Source: Nitrospira sp. (GTDB taxonomy: Bacteria; Nitrospirota; Nitrospiria; Nitrospirales; Nitrospiraceae). From it: a DNA stretch of 43,353 bases. How positions within the stretch are numbered: position 1 is the stretch's first letter; every line of letters begins with the position of its first letter. A program made the translations under genes and the position numbers. Below, in pieces: positions 15,923-25,286 of the stretch. The stretch lies in assembly GCA_013696305.1 (NCBI GenBank), contig JACCYV010000187.1, forward strand, positions 1 to 43,353. The letters run 5' to 3'. The notes beneath the pieces were generated by a model. The model did not search any database and was not told the DNA's origin. It saw nothing but the letters and a program-made list of their open reading frames with translations.

Positions 15923-17821
15923 CTAGAAGAGCAGATAGACCGTCAGAATGACCGCGGCACCCAAGGTCATGCCCAGCGCGTAATGCTGCGTTTGCCCGCT
16001 CTGTGTCAGACGGATGATCCAGCCACCCCACGCGACCGCGCGTGCAATACCGTTGACGGCCCCATCGATGACCGAGACATCCACATGTTTCCAGAGACCG
16101 TTCGCGGCCGACAGGGTCGGACGGACAAACGAGCGGTCGTACGCTTCATCGACATACCACTTGTGAAGCGACCACTCATAGGCCGTGCGCCACTGCTGTG
16201 CGAGCCGATCCGGCAAGCCGGGATTCAGGACATAAAGATAATAGGCCGTGCCGATTCCAGCGAGTCCCATCAACGTCGCCAGCGCCATGATGCCATAGGC
16301 GGCGGGACTATGATGGTGGGACGCCCCTACCTCGCTGTGAAAGACCGGTTCCAGAAACGCCGGGATTCCCAGGTAGCCGGTGACGATGCTGAGGACGGCC
16401 AGGATCATGAGCGGGGCGGTCATGGTGGTCGAGGGTTCGTGGACATGACCGGCATGATGAGGATCGACACGAGACGGTCCCCAGAAGGTGACGAAGACCA
16501 GGCGGAAACTATAGAAGGCCGTCAATCCTGCCGTGAGCAGCCCGCAGATCGTCAGCGCCTGTCCCAAGGGACCAGCGGACCAGGAGGAGATCAGCAGGTC
16601 GTCCTTGCTGAAGAAACCGGCGGTCAACGGGAATCCCGCCAGTGCGAGCGATCCGACGACGAACGTCCAATAGGTGACCGGGAGTCGGTCTTTCAATCCG
16701 CCCATGTGACGCATGTCTTGTTCATGATGCAAGGCAATGATGATCGAGCCGCAGCCCAGGAACAGCAACGCCTTGAATGCGCCGTGTGTCAGCAGATGGT
16801 ACATGCCTGCGCTGTAGGCGCCCAGGCCACATGCCATCACCATATAACCCAGTTGGCTCATCGTCGAATAGGCCACCACGCGTTTAATGTCCGTCTGCGT
16901 CAGGGCGATGGTCGCGCCGAGGACCATGGTGAGCGCGCCGACGAGGGCGACAACCGTCATCGCCATGGGCGATAGGTTATAAAGCGGCGAGAGGCGCGCG
17001 ACCATGAAGACGCCGGCGGTTACCATGGTGGCGGCATGGATCAAGGCCGAGATCGGCGTCGGTCCTTCCATGGCGTCGGGGAGCCACACGTGCAACGGGA
17101 CCTGCGCGGATTTTCCCACCGCTCCGGTAAACAGCAGGAGGCAGATCATGGTCATCACCGAGACGTCCCATGTTCCGCCGAATGGCCCGAGGACATCCAT
17201 CGTGCTGTGGGCGAGGTCCTGGGCCTGCGCGAACACTGTCGCGTAATCGAGTGAACCGAAGGAGGACCATACGAGGAAGAGGCCGAGGATGAAGCCGAAG
17301 TCGCCGACGCGATTGACCAGAAAGGCTTTCGTGGCGGCGGCGCAGGCGCTCGGCCGCTCATACCAGTGCCCGATCAGCAAATAGGAACAGAGCCCCACGG
17401 CTTCCCAGAAGACGAACAATTGCAGCAGATTGTCCGCCATCACCAACATCAACATGGAGAAGGTAAACAGGGCGATATAGGCAAAGAAGCGGGCGTACCC
17501 CGGTTCTCCATGCATGTAGCCGATGGTGTAGATATGCACCAGGGTGCTGACCGTGGTGACCAGCACCAGCATGACGGCAGTCAGCCGATCGATGGAAATC
17601 CCGATGTGAATATCCAGGTTTCCCGAGGTCAGCCACGTATAGAGGGGCACGTTCACGAGATGGCCGGTGGCGACGTCATACAGCGCCAGCAGCGAGAGCA
17701 CGAATGAACCCACCATGGCCGGGACAGCGATCAGGTGCGCCCGGTCTTTGATCCACCGTTCGCCGATGCCCACGATCAGGAAGGCAAACAAGGGGAGGAA
17801 TGGAATCAGCGTGTAAAGCAT
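15923..17821 (-). CDS. nuoL: NADH-quinone oxidoreductase subunit L
   Basis: This 632-residue protein is the distal antiporter-like proton channel of complex I and, as usual, the longest of the three. Conserved segments are SIDRLTAVMLVLVTTVSTLVHIY, the glutamate-bearing LLQLFVFWEAVGLCSYLLIG, the pump lysine/histidine helix KSAQVPLHVWLPDAMEGPTP, and TDIKRVVAYSTMSQLGYM. The C-terminal region includes the long amphipathic lateral helix and a final span (LGMTLGAAVILTVYLLF). An 80-base spacer separates it from nuoK. Confidence 0.97.
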   Translation of the reverse strand: MLYTLIPFLPLFAFLIVGIGERWIKDRAHLIAVPAMVGSFVLSLLALYDVATGHLVNVPLYTWLTSGNLDIHIGISIDRLTAVMLVLVTTVSTLVHIYTIGYMHGEPGYARFFAYIALFTFSMLMLVMADNLLQLFVFWEAVGLCSYLLIGHWYERPSACAAATKAFLVNRVGDFGFILGLFLVWSSFGSLDYATVFAQAQDLAHSTMDVLGPFGGTWDVSVMTMICLLLFTGAVGKSAQVPLHVWLPDAMEGPTPISALIHAATMVTAGVFMVARLSPLYNLSPMAMTVVALVGALTMVLGATIALTQTDIKRVVAYSTMSQLGYMVMACGLGAYSAGMYHLLTHGAFKALLFLGCGSIIIALHHEQDMRHMGGLKDRLPVTYWTFVVGSLALAGFPLTAGFFSKDDLLISSWSAGPLGQALTICGLLTAGLTAFYSFRLVFVTFWGPSRVDPHHAGHVHEPSTTMTAPLMILAVLSIVTGYLGIPAFLEPVFHSEVGASHHHSPAAYGIMALATLMGLAGIGTAYYLYVLNPGLPDRLAQQWRTAYEWSLHKWYVDEAYDRSFVRPTLSAANGLWKHVDVSVIDGAVNGIARAVAWGGWIIRLTQSGQTQHYALGMTLGAAVILTVYLLF

Positions 17822-17901
17822 ACGTTCTAGGACTGTATAGCCGTCGCCGTCCGGAGCGAACGTGCGGTCCTTGTCTGTGCCATTCGCCTTCTGTGCATCA
17901 C

Positions 17902-18225
17902 TTATCGTTTCAACAGGTTCAGTTCGTCGACGTAAATCGTCGACTGTGCCCGGTGGAGGGCGATAATGATCGCCAGGCCCACGGCGACTTCAGCCGCTGC
18001 GACGGTCAAGGCGAAAAAGACGAATACCTGACCGGCTACCTGGTGAAAGTATTCCGAGAACGCCACGAAGTTGATATTCGTGGCATTCAACATCAGTTCG
18101 ACCGACAGCAAAATCACGATCAGGTTGCGTCGAATCAACACCCCGACCACGCCGGTGAGAAACACGAACGCGCTCAAGATCAGATAATAGGATAAGGGAA
18201 CAGCCATAGTGTTACCGATGGTCAT
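17902..18225 (-). CDS. nuoK: NADH-quinone oxidoreductase subunit K
   Basis: NuoK is a small membrane subunit with three spans that joins the quinone-binding module to the pumps. Glutamates inside helices are conserved ([38 protein letters not shown]). The start at 18225 overlaps the nuoJ stop as ATGA and has GAAGGTG upstream. A second ATG at 18207 would give the more typical N-terminus ([10 protein letters not shown]) with a poorer ribosome-binding site. The length is 107 or 101 residues. Confidence 0.96.
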   Translation of the reverse strand: MTIGNTMAVPLSYYLILSAFVFLTGVVGVLIRRNLIVILLSVELMLNATNINFVAFSEYFHQVAGQVFVFFALTVAAAEVAVGLAIIIALHRAQSTIYVDELNLLKR

Positions 18226-18734
18226 TGGGCACCTTCACCGATGTCTTTCTTTGCCAGAATGATCGCTCCGATCATGGCCACCAGGAGAAGCAGTGATGCG
18301 ACCTCGAACGGAAACAAATACGTGGAGTACAAGACCTCGCCGATCAGTTCGGTATTGCCGGGTGCAATGACCGTATCGACAGGAACTGCCGATGCCGGGG
18401 CTGCCGTCCGGGACTGGATGAGGAGGAGAATCACCTCCGTGGACAGCATCACCCCGAGCAGTCCCGCCACCGGGAGCTGATCGTGATAGCGTTCTTCGGT
18501 CTTCACATTGAGGAGCATGACCACGAAGAGGTACAGCACCAGGATGGCACCGGCGTACACGACGATCTGGACCGCAGCCAGAAATTCCGCATGCAGGGTG
18601 ACGTACAGCCCTGCCACGTGAAAGAACATAATCAACAGAGCAAGCGCGCTATAGACGGGATTCCGCAGCGCCACCACCAAAAGGGAGGTGACTGCGATCA
18701 CGCCGGCGAAATAGAAAAAAAAGATATGGTCCAT
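18222..18734 (-). CDS. nuoJ: NADH-quinone oxidoreductase subunit J
   Basis: This 170-residue membrane subunit of complex I has five hydrophobic spans. The family's conserved helix, whose pi-bulge takes part in coupling, is visible ([23 protein letters not shown]). It overlaps nuoK by four bases. A spacer of 128 bases, with no gene seen, separates it from nuoI; that spacer holds a small perfect hairpin, GCTGTCCGGTGACAGC. Confidence 0.96.
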   Translation of the reverse strand: MDHIFFFYFAGVIAVTSLLVVALRNPVYSALALLIMFFHVAGLYVTLHAEFLAAVQIVVYAGAILVLYLFVVMLLNVKTEERYHDQLPVAGLLGVMLSTEVILLLIQSRTAAPASAVPVDTVIAPGNTELIGEVLYSTYLFPFEVASLLLLVAMIGAIILAKKDIGEGAQ

Positions 18735-18862
18735 GTGCGTGTCGTGTATGTCGATCGGCTCAAACCATTGTGCTCTCTGCTGTCTTGCCCGCTGTCCGGT
18801 GACAGCCTGCTCCGTCTCGTTGGTCTCTGTGCGGGGGCATCACGGAGGGCGAGTCGGGCGCT

Positions 18863-19438
18863 TCAGTTCTCCTTTTGCGGGAGATTCTTGAACGCGACAT
18901 TGAAAAACGCGACGTTTGGATGCTGTAACTCGAGGCGTTTTTCGCGGACGGGGTAAGAACGGTCACCGATGGCGAGTAGCTGTTGCTTGTTGAGATGGAG
19001 CTGGCGTTTGTCGTAGACGGCCCATTCAAATTCGCGCGTCATGCCCAGGGCATCCACGGGGCAGGCGTCCACGCAGAGGCCGCAGAAGAGACAACGCGTC
19101 ATATCCATATAATATTCTTTGGCGTATCGTTTCGTGGGTTCCCCGGGGACTTCCGCGCTGACGACCCGAATCACGCGAGAGGGGCAGGCGGCTTCGCAGA
19201 GATCGCAGCCCACACACTTCTCAGTCCCATCGTCATACCGCAGCAAGGCGAGCATGCCGCGATAGTTATCCGGCAGGATGCGTTTCTCGTGCGGGTATTG
19301 CAGGGTAATCGGTTTGTAATGAAGCAAGTGAGTGAGCGTCGCTTTCATGCCGACGAGCAGGTCGTAGAAGGTCAACGTCTTCAGCCAGTCGCGGAGAGAC
19401 GGTTTTCGTGTGGACTCAATCGAGACGATGGCGCTCAT
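18863..19438 (-). CDS. nuoI: NADH-quinone oxidoreductase subunit I
   Basis: NuoI carries clusters N6a and N6b, which pass electrons to N2 in the hydrophilic arm. Two ferredoxin-type motifs are complete: CVGCDLCEAACPSRV and CLFCGLCVDACPVDAL. The protein has 191 residues; the N-terminal amphipathic helix that docks on the membrane is present (LKTLTFYDLLVGMKATLTHLL). AAGGGAG precedes the ATG and overlaps the nuoH stop, so the two are coupled. Confidence 0.97.
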   Translation of the reverse strand: MSAIVSIESTRKPSLRDWLKTLTFYDLLVGMKATLTHLLHYKPITLQYPHEKRILPDNYRGMLALLRYDDGTEKCVGCDLCEAACPSRVIRVVSAEVPGEPTKRYAKEYYMDMTRCLFCGLCVDACPVDALGMTREFEWAVYDKRQLHLNKQQLLAIGDRSYPVREKRLELQHPNVAFFNVAFKNLPQKEN

Positions 19439-19447
19439 GGCACTCCC

Positions 19448-20515
19448 TTACCGAGGGAAGAAATAGGCGGCAATGGCCGTCAGGACGATGTTCCCCAAGG
19501 CGATGGGCAGCATCACTTTCCAGCCGAACCGCATCAGTTGGTCGTACCGCAGGCGCGGCAGCGTGGCCCGCAGCCAAAAGAACAGGAACAGGAAACAGTA
19601 CACCTTGACGGCAAACCACACGACATTTTCCATCCACGCGATGTGCTCCAAACCAATGTACGCCAGGATGGTGCCGGGATAAGGGGCGTTCCACCCGCCC
19701 AGGAACAGCGCCGCGGCGACGCACGACACCAAAATCATGTTGGCGTATTCCGCGATGAAGAAAAAAGCGAAGCGCATGCCGCTGTATTCGGTGAAGAAGC
19801 CGGCTACCAGCTCGCTTTCCGCTTCCGGCAAATCGAACGGGACACGGTTGGTTTCGGCCACCGCCGAAATGACATAGACCACGAAGGCGAAGATTTGCGG
19901 GAACGGCATGGACAGGATGAACCAATGCCAAAAGCCGCCGGCCTGTGCCTCCGTGATCTTGACGAGGCTGAGCGAACCGGACAGCAGAATGACGCCCACG
20001 ATGGCGAGACCGACGTTCAACTCATAGCTGATCACCTGCGCGGCGGAACGAAGTCCGCCGAGGAGGGAATATTTGCTGTTCGAAGCCCAGCCGCCCAGGA
20101 TGATTCCATAGGCGCCGATAGAGGCGAAAGCCAGAATATAGAGGATGCCGATGTTGATATCGCTGATCACGAACGGCTTGATCTGCATGCCGAACATCTC
20201 GATGGTCATGCTGGGACCGAAAGGGATCACCGCAAAGCCGATCATCGCTGGGACGAGGGCCAGGATCGGCGCAAGTGTGAAGAGGAATTTATTGGCGCCG
20301 GACGGAATGATGTCTTCTTTAAAGAAGAGTTTCAGCCCGTCGGCGATCGGTTGGAGGATACCGTAGGGGCCGACTTCCATCGGGCCCATCCGGTCCTGCA
20401 TCCAGCCGAGGACTTTGCGCTCGGCAAGGGTGAGGACCATCACGGTGAGCATCACGATCCCCATCACCGCGGCGATTTGAGCTAACGACACCGCCAGTCG
20501 CAATCCGATTTCCAT
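19448..20515 (-). CDS. nuoH: NADH-quinone oxidoreductase subunit H
   Basis: NuoH forms much of the quinone-binding chamber and the entry to the proton path. I set the start at the ATG at 20515 (MEIGLRLAVSLAQI), which has GAGGAG upstream; this gives 355 residues. The 53 extra residues in the ORF track overlap nuoG and are not real. Conserved elements are LAERKVLGWMQDRMGP, SAVAETNRVPFDLPEAESEL and the charged loop GFFTEYSGMRFAFFFIAEYANM. Confidence 0.97.
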   Translation of the reverse strand: MEIGLRLAVSLAQIAAVMGIVMLTVMVLTLAERKVLGWMQDRMGPMEVGPYGILQPIADGLKLFFKEDIIPSGANKFLFTLAPILALVPAMIGFAVIPFGPSMTIEMFGMQIKPFVISDINIGILYILAFASIGAYGIILGGWASNSKYSLLGGLRSAAQVISYELNVGLAIVGVILLSGSLSLVKITEAQAGGFWHWFILSMPFPQIFAFVVYVISAVAETNRVPFDLPEAESELVAGFFTEYSGMRFAFFFIAEYANMILVSCVAAALFLGGWNAPYPGTILAYIGLEHIAWMENVVWFAVKVYCFLFLFFWLRATLPRLRYDQLMRFGWKVMLPIALGNIVLTAIAAYFFPR

Positions 20516-20537
20516 ACGACAATACTCCTCGTTCCGT

Positions 20538-23207
20538 CTACGAGACCTTCGCGAGAGACACGCGCGCGAGCTTAAAATAGGGGATTTGCGTCCGGGGATC
20601 AATCGCCCAGTCGGCGAGGTGTTTGGCTTCGCCGTCGAAATGTTCCGGATACCACAGCAGGCCGGGCGGCACACGCTCGCGTATCTTCATGGAAGTGGTC
20701 AAGGATCCCCGCGCGTTCGAAATCCGGACCTGCTCTCCGTCCGTCAGGCCCAGTCGGACGGCGTCCTCCGGATTCACCGAGAGGAACCCTTCCTGCTGCA
20801 ATTGCAGAAGCCCCTTGGAGCGTGTCGACAGTTTTCCTGAGTGAAACAACGTCTGGACGAACATCAACGTGAATTGATTGTCGCCGGTCGGCAACGGGGA
20901 CGTGAGGGCATAACGTGCCGTCACATCCCCCGTAAAACCCTCCGTGAGATAGTGCGTTAATACACGGTGGTCGACTTGTGGTGGAGTCGGAGCCGGCCCC
21001 AGCAGACCATAACCCGGGATCACGCTCCGGATCTCTTTCAAAATTTCCCGCGCGTCTCCGTATTCGAGAGGAGACCCCATCAGCACCGAGATCGCTGAGA
21101 ACATTTCCCAGTCGGGGCGGCTGTCACCGACCGGATCGATCGCTTGGCGAACGGCTTGCACGTACCCTTCGGAATTTGTGAAGGTGCCGTTTTTTTCCAT
21201 ATAGGAAGAAGCGGGGAGCACCACGTGGGCCATCGCCGCGGTCTCGGTGAGGAACAATTCCTGACAGACCAACAGATCCAGCTTCGACAGAGCTTCCTTG
21301 GCTTGCGCCGCGACGGGCAGGGTGCCGACCGGGTTTTCTCCGACGACAAACAACGCTTTAAGGGTGCCTTTGCCGGCTGCGGCGAGCATGTCGGTCAGCG
21401 GCGCGCCGGGGGTGTGAGGTAATTCTTCGCGCCACACGGCCGCAATGCGTTCGCGGGCGGCCTGGTCGTCGAGGGGCGCCGGTCCGGGGATGAATTCGGC
21501 CACGGCGCCCATTTCAATCGCCCCTTGATCGTTGTTTTCTTCAGCGAGTGGACCAAGGCCGCAGCCCGGCTTGTCGAGTTTGCCGAGCAGGATCAACAGG
21601 TCCAGGAGATTCGTGATCGTGCCCTGACCGCCCGGCTGACGCAGCACGCCGTTTCCGACCAGGATGACCACACGCTTCGCCTCAGCCAACGTCTGCGCGG
21701 TCTCCGCCCATTGGGATCGCGTCTGACCGGTCGCCGCTTCCAAGGATTCCCAGGAAGAGGCCTCCAGCGTGGCGGTAAGGCGTTGCACGAAAGCCGGTGC
21801 CTGCCCGGCCAGGGTGGCATCGACCAGGTGGTGCTCGATGACCGCCTTGATCAACCCGATGACGGTATTCCCGAATTGCGTGGGATACGTCGGGAAATGC
21901 TGAGCGGCCAGATTGACGATATTACTGAGGGTATCGACGGCCGGTTGCAACGTTTCCATCGTGATGAGCGTGGCCTGTTGTTTCTTGACGGCTTCCTTGA
22001 CTTTGAGTCCGGTGATCGGGCTGGTTTCAGTGATGTTGGTGCCGACTAAGAGCAGGGCGTCGGCCGCGACGATGTCCTCAAAGGCGATGGTCCAGCGGTG
22101 GGTGCCTTGAACCCTGCGCAGTGCCTGCACGCCGCTCACGTGGCCGTATCGCGCGCTGCTGTCGATCTGGTTGGTCCCGATCACCTGGCGCATGAATTTT
22201 TGGAATACGTAGAGATCTTCGTTGGTGCAGCGGGACGTAATGAGTCCCCCGAACGCATCTGAGCCGTGGGCCAGCTTCACCCGCAGAGCCTGTTCGGCCA
22301 CATATTCCAATGCGTCTTCCCAGGTGGCCTCCATGAGTATTCCGTTCCGGCGGATCAACGGGTGCACGAGGCGGTCGGAATGGCTGGTGGCATGAAAGCC
22401 AAAAAATCCACGAGCGCAGAGGTCGCCGTTGTTTCTGCCGGCGCCATGCGTCGAGTTGACCTCGATCAGTTCGCTGCCCTTGGTTTGGACGGTGATCCGG
22501 CAGCCATCGCCGCAGAAGGTGCAAATGGTCTCGGCCCGTTTGAGCATCCAGGGGCGGTACTCATACATCGACAGGCGGCTCGTGATGGCGCCGACCGGGC
22601 AGATCTGAATGCAGCCGCCGCAAAATTCGCAGTCGAGCTGATGTAGACCGAAGTGCTTGATTTCGGTCATGGTACCGCGTCCGACCGGAGCCAGCGCTTT
22701 GACGTCCATGATTTCGTCGCAATAGCGGACGCAGCGCAAACATTGCACGCAGCGATTCATCTGCGTTTCAATGAGCGGGCTGAAGTATTCTTTCTGGAAG
22801 ATGCGTTTGGTTTCCGTAAAGCGGCTGGTCGTCGGCGTATATTGATGCGAGAAGTCCTGGAGGTCGCACTTGCCGCCCTGGTCGCAGACCGGGCAATCGA
22901 GCGGATGGTTGGCCAAGATGAATTCCAGAACCGATTTGTGGGCATCGTCTACCACGCTGGTCGCGGTCCGCACCGCCATCCCTTCGGCGACCGGGGTGCT
23001 GCAGGCGGTCTGAAGCTTCGGCATCTTCTCGACTTCGACCAGGCACATCCGGCAGTTAGCGTCCGGTTTCAGCTTGGGGTGATAGCAGAAATGCGGAATC
23101 ATCACGCCGACGCGCCTCGCCGCCTCGATCACGAGCGTGCCCTTGGGGACCGCGACCGTGGTGCCGTCAATCGTGAGGCGGACGGTGTCTGTTGTTGAAT
23201 CAGGCAT
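20538..23207 (-). CDS. nuoG: NADH-quinone oxidoreductase subunit G
   Basis: NuoG is the large iron-sulfur subunit of the electron-input arm. In order: a 2Fe-2S ferredoxin domain (N1b; CYHPKLKPDANCRMC...), the His/Cys N3 site (HPLDCPVCDQGGKCDLQD), two 4Fe-4S motifs (CVQCLRCVRYC; CEFCGGCIQICP), the extra N7 motif at the start of the molybdopterin-type domain (CTFCGDGCRITV... C), then the long oxidoreductase fold that has lost its cofactor. At about 890 residues it is full length. I favour the ATG at 23207 (MPDSTTDTVRLTIDG); TTG 23231 and ATG 23225 are possible. N7 is lost in some lineages, so its presence is informative. Confidence 0.96.
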   Translation of the reverse strand: MPDSTTDTVRLTIDGTTVAVPKGTLVIEAARRVGVMIPHFCYHPKLKPDANCRMCLVEVEKMPKLQTACSTPVAEGMAVRTATSVVDDAHKSVLEFILANHPLDCPVCDQGGKCDLQDFSHQYTPTTSRFTETKRIFQKEYFSPLIETQMNRCVQCLRCVRYCDEIMDVKALAPVGRGTMTEIKHFGLHQLDCEFCGGCIQICPVGAITSRLSMYEYRPWMLKRAETICTFCGDGCRITVQTKGSELIEVNSTHGAGRNNGDLCARGFFGFHATSHSDRLVHPLIRRNGILMEATWEDALEYVAEQALRVKLAHGSDAFGGLITSRCTNEDLYVFQKFMRQVIGTNQIDSSARYGHVSGVQALRRVQGTHRWTIAFEDIVAADALLLVGTNITETSPITGLKVKEAVKKQQATLITMETLQPAVDTLSNIVNLAAQHFPTYPTQFGNTVIGLIKAVIEHHLVDATLAGQAPAFVQRLTATLEASSWESLEAATGQTRSQWAETAQTLAEAKRVVILVGNGVLRQPGGQGTITNLLDLLILLGKLDKPGCGLGPLAEENNDQGAIEMGAVAEFIPGPAPLDDQAARERIAAVWREELPHTPGAPLTDMLAAAGKGTLKALFVVGENPVGTLPVAAQAKEALSKLDLLVCQELFLTETAAMAHVVLPASSYMEKNGTFTNSEGYVQAVRQAIDPVGDSRPDWEMFSAISVLMGSPLEYGDAREILKEIRSVIPGYGLLGPAPTPPQVDHRVLTHYLTEGFTGDVTARYALTSPLPTGDNQFTLMFVQTLFHSGKLSTRSKGLLQLQQEGFLSVNPEDAVRLGLTDGEQVRISNARGSLTTSMKIRERVPPGLLWYPEHFDGEAKHLADWAIDPRTQIPYFKLARVSLAKVS

Positions 23208-23294
23208 CGAGTGAGCAGCTCTCATGTTCAATTGAGTTTTGAACAGTGCGCATGGAACAGGTGTTGAAAGGATACGTAGGCTTCACGAAATACC

Positions 23295-24599
23295 TCAATG
23301 TCGCCCGACCGCTTCCGGCCGTATCAAATTGGCCGTCTCGGCGGCATGGATCAAGGTCACATACTCGTGCCGCCAATGTTTGAGCGTGCTCATGATGGGG
23401 GCCACCTCGGCGTCTCCGAATGCGCACACCGTGCGTCCGGCGATGTTTTTACACAGGTCAGTCAATGTTTCAAGGTCGGACATCTGCCCGCGCTTGTTGA
23501 CGATCCGGCGCATGACCTGTACGAGCCAGGAACTACCCTCCCGGCAGGGACTGCACTTGCCGCAGGACTCGTGATAGAAAAATTCCATCAGGCGCAACGC
23601 GGCCCAGACCATGTCGGTGCCCTCTTCCATGACCGTCACCCCGCCCGATCCCAGCATCGATCCAGCCTGCGCCACCGATTCAAAGTCCAGTTTGACATCC
23701 AGGTGATCGGGAGTCAGAAAGGGCGCGGACGCGCCGCCGGGAATGAAAGCCTTGAGCTTCTTGTCCGACCGCATGCCGCCGGCCTGATCGTAGATGAGCT
23801 CGCGAAAGGTGATGCCCATCGGGACATCATAATTGCCGGGCCGTGCCACATGGCCGCTCACGCAAAAGACACGTGTGCCCGTGCTCTTGGGTGGTGACCC
23901 GATCGACGCGAACCATTCGGCCCCACGAGTCATGATATGCGGCAGATTGGCCAGGGTCTCGACATTGTTCACCACCGTCGGTTTGTTATAGAGCCCGTGT
24001 GTCGCCGGAAACGGCGGCTTGACGCGCGGCAGGCCGCGTTTACCTTCGAGCGATTCCAAGAGGGCCGTTTCCTCGCCGCAGATATAGGCGCCAGCGCCGC
24101 GGTGGACCCAGACGTCGATGGTCACGTTGCTGCCGAGAATATTCTTGCCGACATAGCCGGTGGCACGGGCTTCTGCGATGGCCTGTTCGAGGATCTTGGC
24201 CCCGAGGACAAATTCGCCGCGAATATAGATGTAGGAACTGGCGGCGCCGATGGCATAACAGGCGATCACAATCCCTTCGATCAACTGGTGCGGATCACGC
24301 TCGATCAGCTGGCGATCTTTGAAGGTGCCCGGTTCACTTTCGTCGGCATTGCAGCAGAGGTAGCGCGGCCCCTGGTAGTCCTTGGGGAGAAACCCCCATT
24401 TGACTCCGGTCGGAAATCCGGCGCCGCCGCGTCCGCGCAAGCCCGATTTCATGACGACGGCGGTCACGTCTGAGGGACTGACCTTGCCCACGACCTTCCG
24501 TAGCGCCTGGTACCCGCCCGTGCGCTCATAGTCTGCCAGTGAACCCCCGTAGCCGGGTTGCTGCATATTTTTGAGAAGGATCGGTTCGTACGTCGGCAT
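23295..24599 (-). CDS. nuoF: NADH-quinone oxidoreductase subunit F
   Basis: NuoF binds NADH and FMN and holds cluster N3, so it is where electrons enter complex I. The 434-residue protein shows the glycine-rich FMN/NADH site (GLRGRGGAGFPTGVKWGF), CNADESEPGTFKDR, YICGEETALLESLEGKRG, and the 4Fe-4S motif (ESCGKCSPCREG with a later Cys in FGDAEV context). The ATG at 24599 has GGAG five bases upstream, and the heptamer-repeat hairpin ends right before that ribosome-binding site. Confidence 0.97.
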   Translation of the reverse strand: MPTYEPILLKNMQQPGYGGSLADYERTGGYQALRKVVGKVSPSDVTAVVMKSGLRGRGGAGFPTGVKWGFLPKDYQGPRYLCCNADESEPGTFKDRQLIERDPHQLIEGIVIACYAIGAASSYIYIRGEFVLGAKILEQAIAEARATGYVGKNILGSNVTIDVWVHRGAGAYICGEETALLESLEGKRGLPRVKPPFPATHGLYNKPTVVNNVETLANLPHIMTRGAEWFASIGSPPKSTGTRVFCVSGHVARPGNYDVPMGITFRELIYDQAGGMRSDKKLKAFIPGGASAPFLTPDHLDVKLDFESVAQAGSMLGSGGVTVMEEGTDMVWAALRLMEFFYHESCGKCSPCREGSSWLVQVMRRIVNKRGQMSDLETLTDLCKNIAGRTVCAFGDAEVAPIMSTLKHWRHEYVTLIHAAETANLIRPEAVGRH

Positions 24600-24608
24600 C
24601 TTAACTCC

Positions 24609-24690
24609 AGAGCTTATGGCTTATAGCGTAATGCTGATGGCACGGATAGGCTTCCCCAGTTCCAACCATACGCCATAGGCTATTAGCTCT
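24609..24690. repeat. Inverted heptamer-repeat element, nuoE/nuoF spacer
   Basis: The left arm AGAGCTTATGGCTTATAGCG and the reverse complement of the right arm, AGAGCTAATAGCCTATGGCG, differ at four positions. Both arms read as 7-base units: GCTTATG, GCTTATA, GCGTAAT against GCTAATA, GCCTATG, GCGTATG. A centre of about 33 bases separates them. In the nuo mRNA the hairpin would begin in the last codon and stop of nuoE and end just 5' of the nuoF Shine-Dalgarno. Confidence 0.7.
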
Positions 24691-25213
24691 TTGCCCCACT
24701 CGGTTCCGGCCACATGAACGGGCCGGTCTTCAGCGATGACGCGCCGGTCTGTCGCAAATCCGCCAAGATGCGATCGAGTTTGTCTTCGGTCAACCGCTCG
24801 TAATAGTCGTCGTTGATCTGCATCATCGGTGCAGTCCCGCAGGCGGCCAGACATTCCACGGCGCTCAACGTGAACAGTTTGTCCGCCGTCGTCGCACCTG
24901 GTCTGATGCCCAGTTTCGTGTCGATCCATGCAATGAGGGTATCTGAACCGACGAGCGCGCACATGAGCGATTTGCAGACCTGAATGTGGAACTTGCCGAC
25001 CGGCTTCAGGTTCAGCATGGTATAAAACGTGGCTGTCTCATACACCTGCGGCGGGGTCAGCTTCAAGATCCCGGCGATTTCCTGCATGGCCGGTTCGGTG
25101 ACGTAGCCTTGTGCGCGCTGCGCGAGGTACAGCAAAGGCAGCAAGGCCGATCGCTTCACCGGATAGCGGCTCAGAATATCGTCGATTTCTGCCTGGTGCG
25201 TTTCTTTCAGCAT
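24683..25213 (-). CDS. nuoE: NADH-quinone oxidoreductase subunit E
   Basis: NuoE is the thioredoxin-fold subunit with the 2Fe-2S cluster N1a, next to FMN in NuoF. From the ATG at 25213 (AAGGGA upstream) it has 176 residues. Cluster ligands are seen in QVCKSLMCALVG (Cys-x4-Cys) and in VECLAACGTAPMM (Cys-x3-Cys). The helical N-terminus (ALLPLLYLAQRAQGYVTEPAMQEIA) is typical. The last codon and stop lie within the palindromic repeat that follows, so the extreme C-terminus may be repeat-derived. Confidence 0.96.
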   Translation of the reverse strand: MLKETHQAEIDDILSRYPVKRSALLPLLYLAQRAQGYVTEPAMQEIAGILKLTPPQVYETATFYTMLNLKPVGKFHIQVCKSLMCALVGSDTLIAWIDTKLGIRPGATTADKLFTLSAVECLAACGTAPMMQINDDYYERLTEDKLDRILADLRQTGASSLKTGPFMWPEPSGAKS

Positions 25214-25286
25214 TGTTCCCTTACCTGCGCCCACCTACCAACCACGATGAAGAGTGAGCCGGTATGTCCCAACGGGCGCGCGCCCC

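Noticed and set aside
15819-16031. 71-residue N-terminal extension of NuoM in the ORF track
   Set aside because: It reads through the heptamer element and the 3' end of nuoL; the GTG at 15818 gives the normal NuoM N-terminus.
18735-18862. Possible inserted element or small RNA between nuoI and nuoJ
   Set aside because: It contains one six-base hairpin but no 7-base periodicity, T-run or promoter that I can support.
18983-20485. 500-aa plus-strand ORF opposite nuoH/nuoI
   Set aside because: Its codons mirror nuoH and nuoI in antisense; the product is His/Arg/Gly-rich with no domain, as expected for a shadow of GC-rich genes.
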